From: Triatoma infestans | Taxonomy: Eukaryota; Arthropoda; Insecta; Hemiptera; Reduviidae | DNA length: 64,000 nucleotides | Assembly (NCBI GenBank): GCA_011037195.1 | Contig: JAAEAF010006172.1 | Coordinates: forward strand, 1 to 64,000 | Reading direction: 5' to 3' | Shown here: one piece after another, positions 23,965 through 34,502 of the stretch | Numbering within the stretch: position 1 is the first letter of the stretch | Layout: each line of letters starts with the position of its first letter | Notes under the pieces: generated by a model | The model's input: only the letters and a program-made list of their open reading frames with translations | Told to the model about the DNA's origin: nothing | The model's database searches: none | Position numbers and translations under genes: made by a program

Positions 23965-24830
23965 TGAAATGTACGCTGTCCATATTGTCTTAGACTTTAT
24001 GGGTATTAGGCCTGAGGAGAGGGTAGTGTTACTGATCAACGCTCAGTCGGTTATACGATCGCTTTCGTCACCGGAAACTAGCAAAGGTTGGCTAGAAGCT
24101 GCGTGTAAAAAAAGCATTAGCCGCCTGTCAAAAGCGAATAAACGCATTTTATTGCAGTGGATACCGGGCCACTGCAGAATTTACGGGAACGAGCAAGCTG
24201 ATCGTTTGGCTAAGGAGGGATCGAAAAAAGAACAACCCTGATCTACCTGTTCAAGTAAGAAATTTCATTAAGGATTTTATTAAGGGATATAAGGCACAAT
24301 AAGTACAGAGAAAAGGGAGCTGGATGAAAATGGGACAAATTGGTGAAAGTAAGAGGCAGGATTTCTGCCACTCTTCCGCGTTCGGTTGCTGTTGCCTAAT
24401 TCCGTATGCTGACTGGCCACGATCTTGCTACAGAAGCACTTCCACCATATAGGGATTGTTGACACCCTCTTTTGCCCTTTGTGTGGCGGGGAAGACATGA
24501 CAGGAGAGCATTTAGCTCTCTGTCCTGAACTAAAAGATGTTACCTTCGTGTGTAATGCACATTTATACTGGGCTGCCAGAAAGAGAATGGCCGCAAACCA
24601 AACTAATGGCGTTGTTAAAAAAAAAGAAGAAATGTTTCATGTTCGGATGAGCAGAGGATCCCTAGACGGATCATGGAATGGGTCCCTGAAAGAAGACGAA
24701 AGAGAGGAAGACCGAGGTTGTTATGGCTGAAGATGTGTCAGGATAGGGCCTTTCAATTGACGACGCCAGGAAAAGAGGGACCTATGGATAGAAAGAATAA
24801 AACTATAAAATTATACATGAGTTTGGTCGA
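23965..24830 (+). pseudogene. LINE RNase H plus C-terminal tail fragment
   Basis: The frame 23969-24241 holds an RNase H C-terminal half: a LINAQSVIRSLSSP segment where a catalytic aspartate is expected but N is found, then LLQWIPGHCRIYGNEQADRL with the catalytic H and D. Frame breaks follow, then HHIGIVDTLFCPLCGGEDMT and EHLALCPEL (cysteine tail), then a GRPRLLWLKMCQD segment. The last looks like the GRP..W tail of another LINE type, so two elements may be joined near 24600-24660. Confidence 0.65.
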
Positions 24831-24902
24831 GGGAATCCTCACTGTGTGGAAAACTCTGGAGAAAAAAGAATATTACATAGGCATGACAGAATCATGTAAT
24901 AT

Positions 24903-25302
24903 ATTGAAGTAACACTTTAGAGGAAAGTCTAACGCAACCCTCCCTCAAAATCCCTCTTAAATGAATTTTTTTTGAAAAATGTTTCAAATAAAAGTTATAG
25001 CTCTTTGTTTGTGTAAAGAGCCAAGTTTAAAGAAAATCTTTGGAGCGTTTTTGAGAAAACCGCAAAAAAACTGAAAAAGCTATTTCTAGTAAAGTAGTAC
25101 ATCCGGTCGACCGATTTCTATTAAAAACCTTATTGTTACATTCCCTTAATAGCGTAACTAAACGAAATAATAAGTTTCGACTTTCTGTTATTTTCCCCAT
25201 TTTTTTGAAATATGTTGACCCCACATACACTCATATACATATATAATTTCGAACATTTGATACGATCCAATATTTCCACTTACTACAGGAGTAAGAGAAA
25301 GT
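24903..25302 (+). mobile_element. Family H 3'-part fragment
   Basis: It runs CACTTTAGAGGAAAGTC, GTTTCAAATAAAAGTTATAGCTC, GGAGCGTTTTTGAGAAAAC, a degraded unit mark (CATCCGGTCG), and a terminal TTACTACAGGAGTAAGAG hairpin ending AAAGT. Confidence 0.6.
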
Positions 25303-25587
25303 AAAAATAGTACAAAATAAAAAGTAATTTATTAAAAAAAATAAGAAGAGAAATGAATCCTAAATAAACATACTTTCTCCTTCAACACAAATATGTCAAG
25401 AGAGTATTCAATAACAACTAAACTAGCTCACACACATATTTCAACATTGTCCAACAGTCCATGCAATCTCTCTCTCTTTCTATATCAAATATGGTGCAAT
25501 TAAAGTAATGAAAACTATACAAACATAATTAAGTACAAAACAATATTCCCTATAGCTATATCTTCAACCCTATCCAAAAAAAAAAAA

Positions 25588-25998
25588 TCTGGTGTGAAAC
25601 ACTCACACAACTTTCACTAACTCCAGTTTTCAAAATTGAAATGGACAAATTTATAGTTAGTGTACCCATATTTAATGAAATTCGTCGAAAACTGAAAAAC
25701 TGTTCAGTAAAAGCGCATTTCCGATTTATTAATTTTCTTGAAACTCGGAATTTCGGCCATCTATTTCTTTCTAATTAATTTTGTTTGGATGGTAGAATTG
25801 TATAATCAACTATGAAAGCACTTTAGAGAAAAACATAATCCCACCGCTCCACCAAAAGCCTCCTTAAATGGCATCATCAGGAGAAATGTTTCAAATAAAC
25901 ATTGTAGCCCTTTCTTTGTATGTATAGTACACATTCCTAGTTTAAAGAAAATCGTTGGAGCCGTTTTCGAGAAAATACCAGAAAACTGAAAAACACGA
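25588..25998 (+). mobile_element. Family H 5'-part fragment
   Basis: An intact left end (TCTGGTGTGAAACACTCACAC) and the first unit, up to GAAAATACCAGAAAACTG. It is broken at the border with repeat F. Confidence 0.65.
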
Positions 25999-25999
25999 G

Positions 26000-26518
26000 C
26001 AGTTTAGTAAAAGGGCTTGTATGTATGTTTGAGATAAAGATAGAAGTATTAAGAAATAATCAAGAAATCACCACTGTTTTTAAAATAAATATATTATTCT
26101 CTAAGGAAATTTAAGTACATTACAATATCACAACTGTATCTTAATAAATGATGTATATCTAGAATATAGGCAAATCTTTATCACTGGCATGAGTTTAAGA
26201 ATGCGATTCCTGAAGCATGTGTTCTGCCTTTGGAAGCAGAATGCAGACTATCTTTGTTTGAAGGCAGAGTGCAGACTGCCCTGAAGGAATGCTCTCTCTA
26301 ACAAAACAGTTGGCCAAGTCGCATTGTATTAATTTAACGGATTTTTGTGCCTTTGTTTCTCTAATAGCAATGACCCCAAATTACAGTACTTGACTCTTTT
26401 CACTGCACTAACATACATTTAAAATATTAACAAAATTGTATTTTTGATACTATAAAATATTCTAAACTATTTTTCAAAACTATTATTTTCTTTTATTTCT
26501 TTCTTCCACAACAGTACA
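26000..26518 (+). repeat. Repeat F, copy 1
   Basis: AAAAGGGCTTGTATG...TTTGAGATA..., TATATTATTCTCTAAGGAAATT and AATATCACAA recur at 56011-56170. This copy splits a family H element. An internal near-duplicate (GCAGAATGCAGACT / GCAGAGTGCAGACT) lies at 26240-26280. It has no coding content. A solo LTR is conceivable, but ends and a target duplication were not identified. Confidence 0.35.
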
Positions 26519-26980
26519 CTGAAATAGCACTTTAGAGGGAAACCTAACCTCATCACTTCCTAAAAACTGCCCTTAAATGAATTTTCCCGGAGAAATATTT
26601 CAAATAAAAGTTGTACATCTTTGTATGTGTAGGTGATATAACAAGTTTAGAGAAAATCGTCGGAGTCATTTTCGAGAATAACGCAAAAAAGTAATAAAAC
26701 CAACTAGTAAAGTGGTACTTCAGGTTAAGGAATTTTGTCACATATCTTAATGTCGGATCACATGGTGATACCTAAACGGAATATCAAGTTTGAACTTTCT
26801 ACGGTTTTTCGTTTTTGAGTTATGCTGTTCACATTCATACATACATACATACAAAGACCCTTTTATAACAACCACTTTTTTGGACTCAGGGGACTCAAAA
26901 CGGATACTTCCGGGTGAAAACTCGATATCGATAATTTGACACCATTACAATACTTCCTCTTATTAGGTGTAAGAGAAAGT
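26519..26980 (+). mobile_element. Family H 3'-part fragment
   Basis: It resumes with ACTGAAATAGCACTTTAGAGG, and includes the unit mark GTACTTCAGGTTAAGG and a CATA tandem (26835-26851) in place of CA. The terminal hairpin CTTCCTCTTATTAGGTGTAAG is recognisable. Probably the same original copy as 25588-25998, with about 150 bp lost. Confidence 0.65.
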
Positions 26981-27621
26981 AATAGTTAATAGTATTTATA
27001 ACTATACAATATTTGTATAAACTACTTATACACGAGATAGTTTATATTTAATGTATGAGATAGTGGTCAGAAGATGACGTCATACACATCAACATAGATA
27101 GTTTCAAACAACCAAATAGTGTTAGTAATATGACGTAAGAGAAGTACTAATTCTAGACAATCTACTTGGGTCATCTTAATCCTCTTCTGTCTTGTTTTTT
27201 TCTGATTTAACCTATATAGTACTTTTGATTATTGCAGGCACGTTCCTAGTTTGGTCACTACAAACTATACCGGTATATCTATATATCACACCGTCTGCAT
27301 ACAAAGCAACCATTACGATTCCCTATTAGGTTTTTTTTTGTTTTTTTTTTACCTTTTTACCTTCAAAAACTTTGCTACAGTCTTATAAAAGTAACTTGTA
27401 AATAATTTTCGAGACTGATCACTCTTAATCTTTTAATGATACTTTGAATCATATCTTCCTTTTGCGTATACACTGCTCCTATTTTCATTTCATTGCATAA
27501 AAGTATATATGTAATTATAGAAACATTCGTGATATGTTTCAGACATGATCTATCAGTCTCAGACTATTCTGAAGATATTAACGCTACCATTCTGAACATC
27601 TCCAAAATTGAACTTTAATAC
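26981..27621. other. AT-rich stretch, nothing recognised
   Basis: One TGACGTCA at 27075-27082; otherwise no signal. Confidence 0.4.
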
Positions 27622-27633
27622 CTTCAAGCTATA

Positions 27634-28903
27634 GATTAGATTACATTAGATTGGGGAGGGCCACGCCCTATTCCACTGCGACCTTCATTGATAAGTCTAT
27701 TATGGGTCTACCTTGGGTTTATAGCACATCACTCAGCTTCGCCCTCTTAATCAGGCCTAGCAAAGCTCTGAAACTGGCTCCGTCATGAAGCTCGTGGTTT
27801 CGGGATTGCTAGTCCCCAGTTGAAGAAACCTTGTCCTCGCCAGGCTGGCATACTCACAAAGGATATGTACCGAAGTTTCCTCCTCGGCCCTACAAAAAAG
27901 GCACAACGCGTTGTCTGCAAGTAGTATATGGTGCATGTGCCTATTCAGCCTGCAATGCCCTGTTACTAGACTCACTATTAGCCTTATATCCCTTCGGCTA
28001 TGGCTCAATAGATCCCTGGTGAATGTAGGTAAATGTCTTTTAACAAAGAATTTAGCCTGCCTCAGCCCTGGCGTTCTTTCCCACCATCGCAGACGTTGGT
28101 CTTTTCTACTTTTTTTTTTTTTTGAGGTTTTGTACCGCACCATTTATGTTTGATTTATTGTACCCCTCTGGTGCCCAGATGAGCTAGCTCATCTATAGCA
28201 CCCTCTCCAGGTTTAACTCCCTGAGGATCCCAGATCCTGGAAGGTTGTAGGGTAGGTATTTCTTCCTCCCCTATCTGGTAACAACCTGACTACTGAATCT
28301 TCTTTGAATGACGCATCACAGTCCGTGAGGAGATGTATCGGAGTTTTCCTCCATTTCTCCACAGAATCTGCATGCGCCGTCATCTTCTAGGCCAGGCTTC
28401 CTCCGGCGCCCCCTGAGTCTGCATGCCCGTAAGGAATCCCGTAAAAATACGGATCCTATTCTTATTCAGAAACGATGAAGGCTTTCGACCTCCTCCTTCT
28501 TAAATTCTTCTAGAAATACTTAGTCACTGACTCCACAAAAGGGCTCTGACCCAATAAGAGGAGATACAGCGCCTTCTTTTGCCAGGGTGTCGGCTACGTC
28601 ATTACCCTCCACGCCGACATGTCCCGGCACCTAATGTAGGGTAACCCTATTACTTCTGCCTAGGTCGTTAAGTTTGGCTAGGCATTCCCATACCATTTTA
28701 GAACTGATTACATAAGAGCTTTAATGGCCCCTGACAGTCGGATAGGATAACTATCTCCTGATTTCGATATCCTCGATCAAGGTTCAACTGAGCGAAACCT
28801 TCCAATAGCGTAAACTTCCGCCTGGAAGATGCTAGGAAACCTACCCATGGGTTCTAAGTGTTTGGTTCTAGGCCTAAACACTCCTCGGTCTTGTTTCCAT
28901 GAT
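27634..28903 (-). mobile_element. LINE-B copy with nested LINE-C, 12-bp TSD
   Basis: The outer element is a 5'-truncated LINE-B on the minus strand: RLRWWERTPG, LVTGHCRLNRHMHH, CLFCRAEEETSVHILCEY, then a 3' tail of TTAGATT repeats at 27633-27653. A 12-bp target duplication CTTCAAGCTATA lies at 27622-27633 and 28904-28915. The frame continues across the nested insertion: codons for W-K-Q-D before it (28893-28900 side) join Q-R-L-R after it, matching W-I-E-E-Q-R-L-R in the copy at 6.9 kb. So the sequence in between is a later insertion, not a template switch. Confidence 0.85.
28104..28886 (-). mobile_element. LINE-C fragment nested in LINE-B
   Basis: The minus strand carries RNase H pieces in order: FQAEVYAIG (catalytic E), SDCQGPLKLL (D), PGHVGVEGNDVADTLAKEGA (H and D), then a cysteine tail CRFCGEMEENS. 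Several frameshifts and stops are present. The 3' end is a poly(A), seen as T13 at about 28110-28123. A short GGTCTT repeat (28098-28103 and 28887-28892) is probably its target duplication. It is a different family from its host: poly(A) rather than TTAGA tail. Confidence 0.75.
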
Positions 28904-28949
28904 CTTCAAGCTATAAAGATCCGTGTCTTTGAATATTATATTACATTAA

Positions 28950-29055
28950 TGAGGAGCAGGTGTAGGTGTGTGGTTATAAGCTTGGACTTGTAACTTGGGA
29001 GATCGCCCAGTTCGAGTTCCGCGTATAACTGCTAACTTTTATATTTGTTTAAAAA
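28950..29055 (+). mobile_element. SINE-B fragment
   Basis: GTGGTTATAAGCTTGGACTTGTAA followed by a B-box-like CAGTTCGAGTTCC and GCGTATAACTGCTAA. The same order is seen on the minus strand at 52958-53160. tRNA-derived head and AT-rich tail. Confidence 0.65.
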
Positions 29056-29059
29056 AAAT

Positions 29060-29350
29060 GTTAATGGTAAACTAGGTATGATTATTGTAGTCATTGGAAG
29101 ATAGACAACGTCGGAAAGACCTCCTACTTATGTTTAAACTGCTTAATAGAGATACGTAGATTGCCCCGAATAATTGGCAAGCCCTCCTTTTTTATGTACT
29201 TCTCGTTAGCCTGAGAGGGACTCCGAAATTTCCACTACCAACCTCAGCAACCAATCATTCAGCCAACAGAAATTTAATCACTCTTTGCTGCAGAAGCTGG
29301 TATATCCATAATTCCATCTGAAAAGGATTTAATTTATATTAATAAAAATT
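29060..29350 (+). pseudogene. LINE C-terminal remnant
   Basis: Frame pieces EDRQRRKDLLLMFKLLN, LRGTPKFPLPT and SLFAAEAGISIIPSEKDL resemble the tail of CR1/Jockey-group polyproteins, with several breaks. Its A-rich 3' end (AATAAATAAATAAAT, about 30853-30867) lies beyond the mariner, so the mariner probably landed in its 3' UTR. Confidence 0.4.
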
Positions 29351-29455
29351 ATATTAAAAATATTTGCATCTCTTAGTGTGTTTGTGTGTTGTTTATTTAT
29401 TTATATTTATGTATACATTCGTGTTGATATTTTTTTTTATTTTCTTTTGTATATA

Positions 29456-30766
29456 CGAGGTGGGTAAATTAAGTATTGAGACTGATTTTTTATCTTTTTT
29501 TATTCAAATAAAATTACAATTCAACATTGTCCCCTTCAAAGTAACTACCTTGGGAAGCCACACAACGCTGAAGACGATTCTTCCATTCGTCATAGCAGTG
29601 CTGGAACTCGGATACTGGAATAGACTTCAGTTGGTCGGTTACGGCTGTTTGAATATTCTCCAATGTTCCAAAATGACGTCCCTTGAGGTGATTTTTCAAT
29701 TTGGGGAACAAAAAAAAGTCACATGGACTCAAGTCGGGTGAATAAGGAGGCTGAGGAGCCACAGGAATGTTATTACTGGCCAAATACTCATTAATAGAAA
29801 TCGCGGTGTGACACGGAGCATTGTCGTGATGCAACACCCACTTGTTTTTGATGTTTGGTCTCACACGCATGACTCTTTTTCGAAGTCTCTCAAGAACTTC
29901 TCGGTAAAAATGTTGGTTTACCATTTGGCATTGAGGCACAAATTCTTTGTGAACGATTCCTTGGCTATCAAAAAAGCAAATCAGCATGCATTTGATTTTT
30001 GACTTGCTCATTCTTGCTTTTTTTGGCCTTGGAGAGGTTGAAGTGTGCCACTGCATGCTCTGACGCTTAGTTTCTGGGTCATACTCAAACACCCAAGACT
30101 CGTCTCCTGTAATAACACGTTCCAAAAAATTGGGATCGTTTTCAATTGCTCCAAAAAGTCAAGGCTCCTTTCCTTTCTGATGTCTTTTTGCTCTTGTGAA
30201 AGATTTTTCGGAACCATTTTTGCACAAATTTTTCTCATCCCCAATTCATTAGTCAAAATTTGATGAACGGTTGTGTGAGTCAAATTCAACTCTTCGCCGA
30301 TCATTCGGACTGTCAAACGACGATCTGAACGCACGAGATCGCGGATTCTGCCAACATTTTCGTCGGTTCTTGAAGATGAAGGCCTTCCGCTGCGAGGCTC
30401 GTCTTCAATTGATTCCCTTCCTTCTGCAAACGACTTAAACCACCTAAAAACCTGTGCTCTCGACAAAACATTGTCTCCATAGGCCTGGCACAGTTTTTCA
30501 AACGTTTCCGTTGCACTGTGCCCAAGTCTGAAGCAAAACCTGATAGCACAACGTTGCTCGTAATTGATGTCACTCATTTTTAAAACGCACTGAAAAAACC
30601 TTGCTCACAAAAAAGTCACTACGGACAGTGCAACAACTCTAGCATTTTCAAATTTGCACTGGACGTGTATCAGATGTTTACTTGCCCTACCACGCATGCG
30701 CCGCGTCTCCATGTTGCCAGATCGAACACTAGAAAATCAGTCTCATTACTTAATTTACACACCTCG
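29456..30766 (-). mobile_element. mariner transposon, near-intact
   Basis: A 1311-bp element with terminal inverted repeats that begin CGAGGTG(G/T)GTAAATTAAGTA at both ends and match for about 37 bases with 2 mismatches. TA target duplications lie at 29454-29455 and 30767-30768. The length, the TA target and the transposase are all standard for mariner. The transposase gene runs on the minus strand over nearly the whole interior. Confidence 0.95.
29514..30577 (-). pseudogene. mariner transposase (D34D), one frameshift
   Basis: The N-terminal frame (30577 down to about 30140) has the paired helix-turn-helix DNA-binding region: RCAIRFCFRLGHSATET, RAQVFRWFKSFAEGRES, LNLTHTTVHQIL. The second frame (about 30125 down to 29514) has the catalytic core: TGDESWVFEYD (first D), HHDNAPCHTA (second D), YSPDLSPCDFFLFPKLK (third D). 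Exactly 34 residues separate the second and third aspartates. Total length is about 354 codons, as usual. The only lesion seen is a single-base loss in an A-tract near 30140; no internal stop otherwise. Either recently inactivated or a sequencing error. Confidence 0.95.
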
Positions 30767-30865
30767 TATATTTATACTTTCCCTGTACATTTATATTTTC
30801 CCTGCATTTGACTGTAATTTTTATGGTATAAGTGATTGATATTGCTTTACAGAATAAATAAATAA

Positions 30866-31063
30866 ATCCTCGTGTCTAATGCGATGGTAGTAACTAAACG
30901 GGATACCAAGTTTGAGCTTCCTGCGACTTTATTATTTTTCACAGATATTCTGTTAAAGAACACACACACACACACACAGAGGTCCCCAAAACATGTATTT
31001 CCGGTGAAAACTCAGTTTCGAATATCTGCCACGATAGAAATATTTTTAGAAGTAAGAAAAAGT
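30866..31063 (+). mobile_element. Family H 3'-end fragment
   Basis: TAACTAAACGGGATACCAAGTTTGAG, (CA)n at 30960-30979, AGGTCCCCAAAACATGTATTTCC, GGTGAAAACTCAGTTTCG and GCCACGATAG, ending with GAAGTAAGAAAAAGTAA. The inner arm of the hairpin is lost. Confidence 0.55.
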
Positions 31064-31189
31064 AATTACTTTTAAATAAAAATAAATATTTACTATATTC
31101 AGTCTTTTTTTTTTTCAATATGGAACAGAAATCAGCACAAAATAAGTCAATTGTGTGCCCCGTTAGATCTAGGAACTAAGTGGTCTATT

Positions 31190-31560
31190 ACAAATGATAT
31201 CAGGGCTATTCCACAGATCTCAGGCTTTGTTCCCTAGAGGTCACTCTGCCACCTTCTTAAGCCACCACATTCCATTATACAGATTATAATAACCTAAGCG
31301 CTTCACCTGTTCCACTATTAGTTAATTATAAATGTAATATAGGAATACTGTTATTGTTATCACGTTCACTGATTTGTACTTCCCGACTTCACAATTGCTT
31401 ACAGAAGATTTCCAGTTTCAGTCGAAAACGTAATATATTGTAAGTCGTTTTAATAATATATTGTAAATCTGTTCAGATCTGAAGATGGCCAGGTTCTAGA
31501 CCGAAACCGTTTATTAAAGGAGTACAAATATATTACTGAGACTATTTGTTAGTTGTTGTT
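31190..31560 (+). repeat. Penelope-like terminal remnant with hammerhead-like core
   Basis: CTGAAGA (31479-31485), then TGGCC...GACC and GAAAC (31503-31507). The intervening stem is imperfect. A second degraded version (CAGAAGATTTCCAGTTTCAGTCGAAAACG) lies at about 31402-31430. A segment near 31240-31265 resembles the repeat E arm (CCACCTTCTTAAGCCACCA). It has no coding content. Confidence 0.35.
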
Positions 31561-31699
31561 TTTCTACCATTCTCCTTTGTACTTTTTTATTTTTTTTATT
31601 TGATCTAACATTTGAATTTTAACATCTCAGACTCTTCAGAACCATCTAAAAACAATATATATATTTCTTTTAATATTTCAACAAAAAAAATGTGATCGG

Positions 31700-32070
31700 T
31701 TTATATCTGACCAGTTAGCATTCTAAGTTTACAGGAAGTCGTTACAACCGTTTTCGAGAAATTTTTTTTTAAAAAAAACTCAAAAATCTATTCTGTAAGG
31801 TTGCACTTCCGGTTATCCGGTTTTTATCAAATTTGGAATTCTATCAATGCTTTTATAATGTGTAATAATATTATATAAGTGTTAAAACTAATATATTGAA
31901 TTGAAGTCGTACTTTAAAGGAAGCCTTAAAGTTACTATTCCCTCAAAATCCCTCCCCCCCAAAATACCTATTTTCTAGGAAAATGTTCCAAACAAAAGTG
32001 TATTTATGTTGGGAGATAGTATACGTAGTTTTAAAGAAACTTGGTGGAGCCGTTTTTGAGTAAAGCTCAA
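31700..32070 (+). mobile_element. Family H diverged fragment
   Basis: GGTTGCACTTCCGGTTATCCGG is a well kept unit mark. It is followed by AAATTTGGAATTCTATC, TCCCTCAAAATCCC and AATGTTCCAAACAAAAGTG in family H order. Confidence 0.5.
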
Positions 32071-32144
32071 AAAACGAGAGTTGATATACGAAATGAGAAA
32101 TATGTAGCCGAAGCCGCCGTACCCTTCCCTTCCCTCACAAATCA

Positions 32145-32890
32145 TTCCTTATTGAAAAAAATTCGCCACCAAGCGCTGGATTCAATAGTTCTATTACCAA
32201 CCATACCGACCACTATCATTATGTTTCAACTACACGTTACTCCTTCTGTTAAGGCTGCTGGCTAATGAGCTTCAACTTAGACAACCACGTTTCCTCCCAC
32301 CAAAGATTAGAGTTACTGAGATAAAAAGCCGGAAATCAAAAAGGCCTTGAACAGGTCGCGAGATCACCCTTGAAGGGCCAACACTTGAAGAAGTTTAAAC
32401 AAGCTACCAAGAAATTTAAATCAAGCATTTAATAACTTATTGTATAGTATAACTCTCAAAGATTAGTTGTAACAAACAATCATCTATCTTAATTCACTCT
32501 TTGCCTAAAGTATCTTTACCTAGAAGGACTTCATCAAGCTAGCGACACTAGCTATCGACAATTAGCACAAGCAAGAGCATGTACTAACTAGCCATCTCGG
32601 GCTTCAGCCAACTCTATGACACGTTACTAACATCATCACTCTTAGAAGGTGATCTAGCAACTTCTTCAAGCCATCAAGATTACCGGCTTTTATCTTAGTT
32701 TCTCCTGTCTCTTGATGAGAGCAGTTAAAGCTTCTCTAGGGGAAGTCTGACTGTTCAAGTTGAAGCTTATTCGCCAATACATTGCAGTGGATATGACAGA
32801 GTGGTAATGCACGGGTAGTTGAAGCACGGTGGTGGTGCTCGGTATGGTTGTTAATGGAACTATTGAGTGGCGAATTTTCTCAATAAGTGA
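32145..32890. repeat. Repeat E inverted pair
   Basis: The left arm (about 32145-32400) and right arm (about 32625-32890) are inverted and similar. Shared blocks are AAAATTCGCCAC, CCAACCATACCGA/CAACCATACCGAGC, TTCAACTAC(A/C)CGT, A(A/G)CTTCAACTT and AAAAGCCGG. The spacer is about 220 bp. The arms are diverged, so this is old. No hammerhead-like core was found in them. Confidence 0.5.
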
Positions 32891-33520
32891 TAGCTTGATT
32901 CTATTACATAAGATAAGTCTGGGATATATAGTATCAATTAGTTTTATTTGTAACAATTCTCCAACAACCGAGAAAAATACACTTATCCAGCATCTTTCCA
33001 AGCCCCACATTAATTGCGAGTCTACTGTAAATTGAAAACAATGATAGAAATAAAAACAAATTGATTATTATTATATAATTAACAACTAAAAATACTGCTT
33101 AAAAGGAATGGTTTATCACATCGTTTAATTTTTAATTGATTAACAATAATTCTTTGTTAATTAATTGATTAATATTTGTCTTGAACTTTCTCATAAATAC
33201 TAGAACTGAGATTGTGCCAAATCTTTAAAAAAAAAGATCTAGGATTTTATATAAGCTTGTGAAACCTGACTCTGACAATGGAGGAAAGAAATAGATCAAG
33301 GTATATAATGTGTGGTGGGACAATCTATTAATAAAACTATTAAAATGTACCACTTCAGTAAAATGTATGATTTAATAAATATACATTAATAGAACTCCAA
33401 ATTAAAATAAAATCAGTTAATCAAAAGTGCGACTTTAGAGAATAGGTTTTTGAGTTGTATTTATTTTTCAATTTTCTTTTAACTTCGGAATTCTCATTGC
33501 ACAGACAAAAATGTAACACA
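32891..33520. other. AT-rich stretch, nothing recognised
   Basis: Short family H traces (ATCAGTTAATCAAAAGTGCGACTTTA) appear at about 33410-33440. Confidence 0.35.
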
Positions 33521-33525
33521 TTTTT

Positions 33526-34502
33526 ACTTTCTCTTACTCCTAGTAAGAAGGAAGTATTGTAATCGGGTCAAATTTTCGATATCGAGTTTTCACCGGAAAT
33601 ATCCGTTTTGAGGTCCCCTGACCCCAAAAAGTGGTTTTTACCAAATGGTGTGTGTGTATATGTAAACAGCATAGCTCCAAAACGAAAAACCGTAGAAACT
33701 TGAAACTTGATATCCTGTTTAGGTATCACCATAGATAGGATCTGACCCTCGTTATCTGTCAATATTCCTCAACTGGAAGTACCACTTTATTAGCTGTTTT
33801 TTTTTTTTAACTTTTTTGCAATTTTCTCAAAAACCGCTGCGACGATTTTCTTCAAACTTGGTAAATCAACTACACATATAAAGAACTACAACTTTTCTTT
33901 AAAACATTTCTGTGGGAAAATTCATTTAAGGAGCACTTTTTGGGGGAGGGGCAGGGTTAGGTTTTTATCTAAAGTGCTATTTCAGTTCATTAGACAATTC
34001 TGTGATCTAAATAATGTTAATTAGAATTGAATATGTTGTTGAAATTCCGAGTTTGAAAAAATCGTATGACCGGAAGTACGTTTTACTTTACCACTTTACT
34101 AAATGATTTTTTTTTTCACTTTTTTGCGATTTTCTCGAGAATGGTTCCAAGGATTTTCTTGAAACATCCCATATAACCTACACATACAAAGATCTACAGC
34201 TTTTATTTGTAACATTTCTCTGGAAAAATTCTTTTAAGGACAATTTTTGGGGAGGAGGGTTAAGTTTTTCTCTAAAGTGCTATCATAGTTGATTATACAA
34301 TTCTATCATTCGAACAAAATTAATTAGAAATAAATAGATGGCCAAAATTCCGAGTTTTATGGAAATTAGTAAACCGGAAGTGCTCTTTTACTCAACAGTT
34401 TTCGACGAATTTCATTAAATTTGGTCCACAAACTATACAATTTGTCAATTATAATTTTGAGAACTGGAGTAAGAGAAAGTTGTGTGAGTGTTTCATACCA
34501 GA
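33526..34502 (-). mobile_element. Family H element, full copy
   Basis: A 977-bp copy, ACTTTCTCTTACTCCTAG to TTTCATACCAGA. Unit marks are at about 33772 (ACTGGAAGTACC), 34069 (ACCGGAAGTACG) and 34374 (ACCGGAAGTGCT), about 300 bp apart. The TG tract is short here (33650-33664), showing that tract length varies between copies. Confidence 0.75.

Noticed and set aside
27634..28903. Template-switch chimera of two LINE RNAs
   Set aside because: The LINE-B frame continues on both sides of LINE-C, which fits a later nested insertion.
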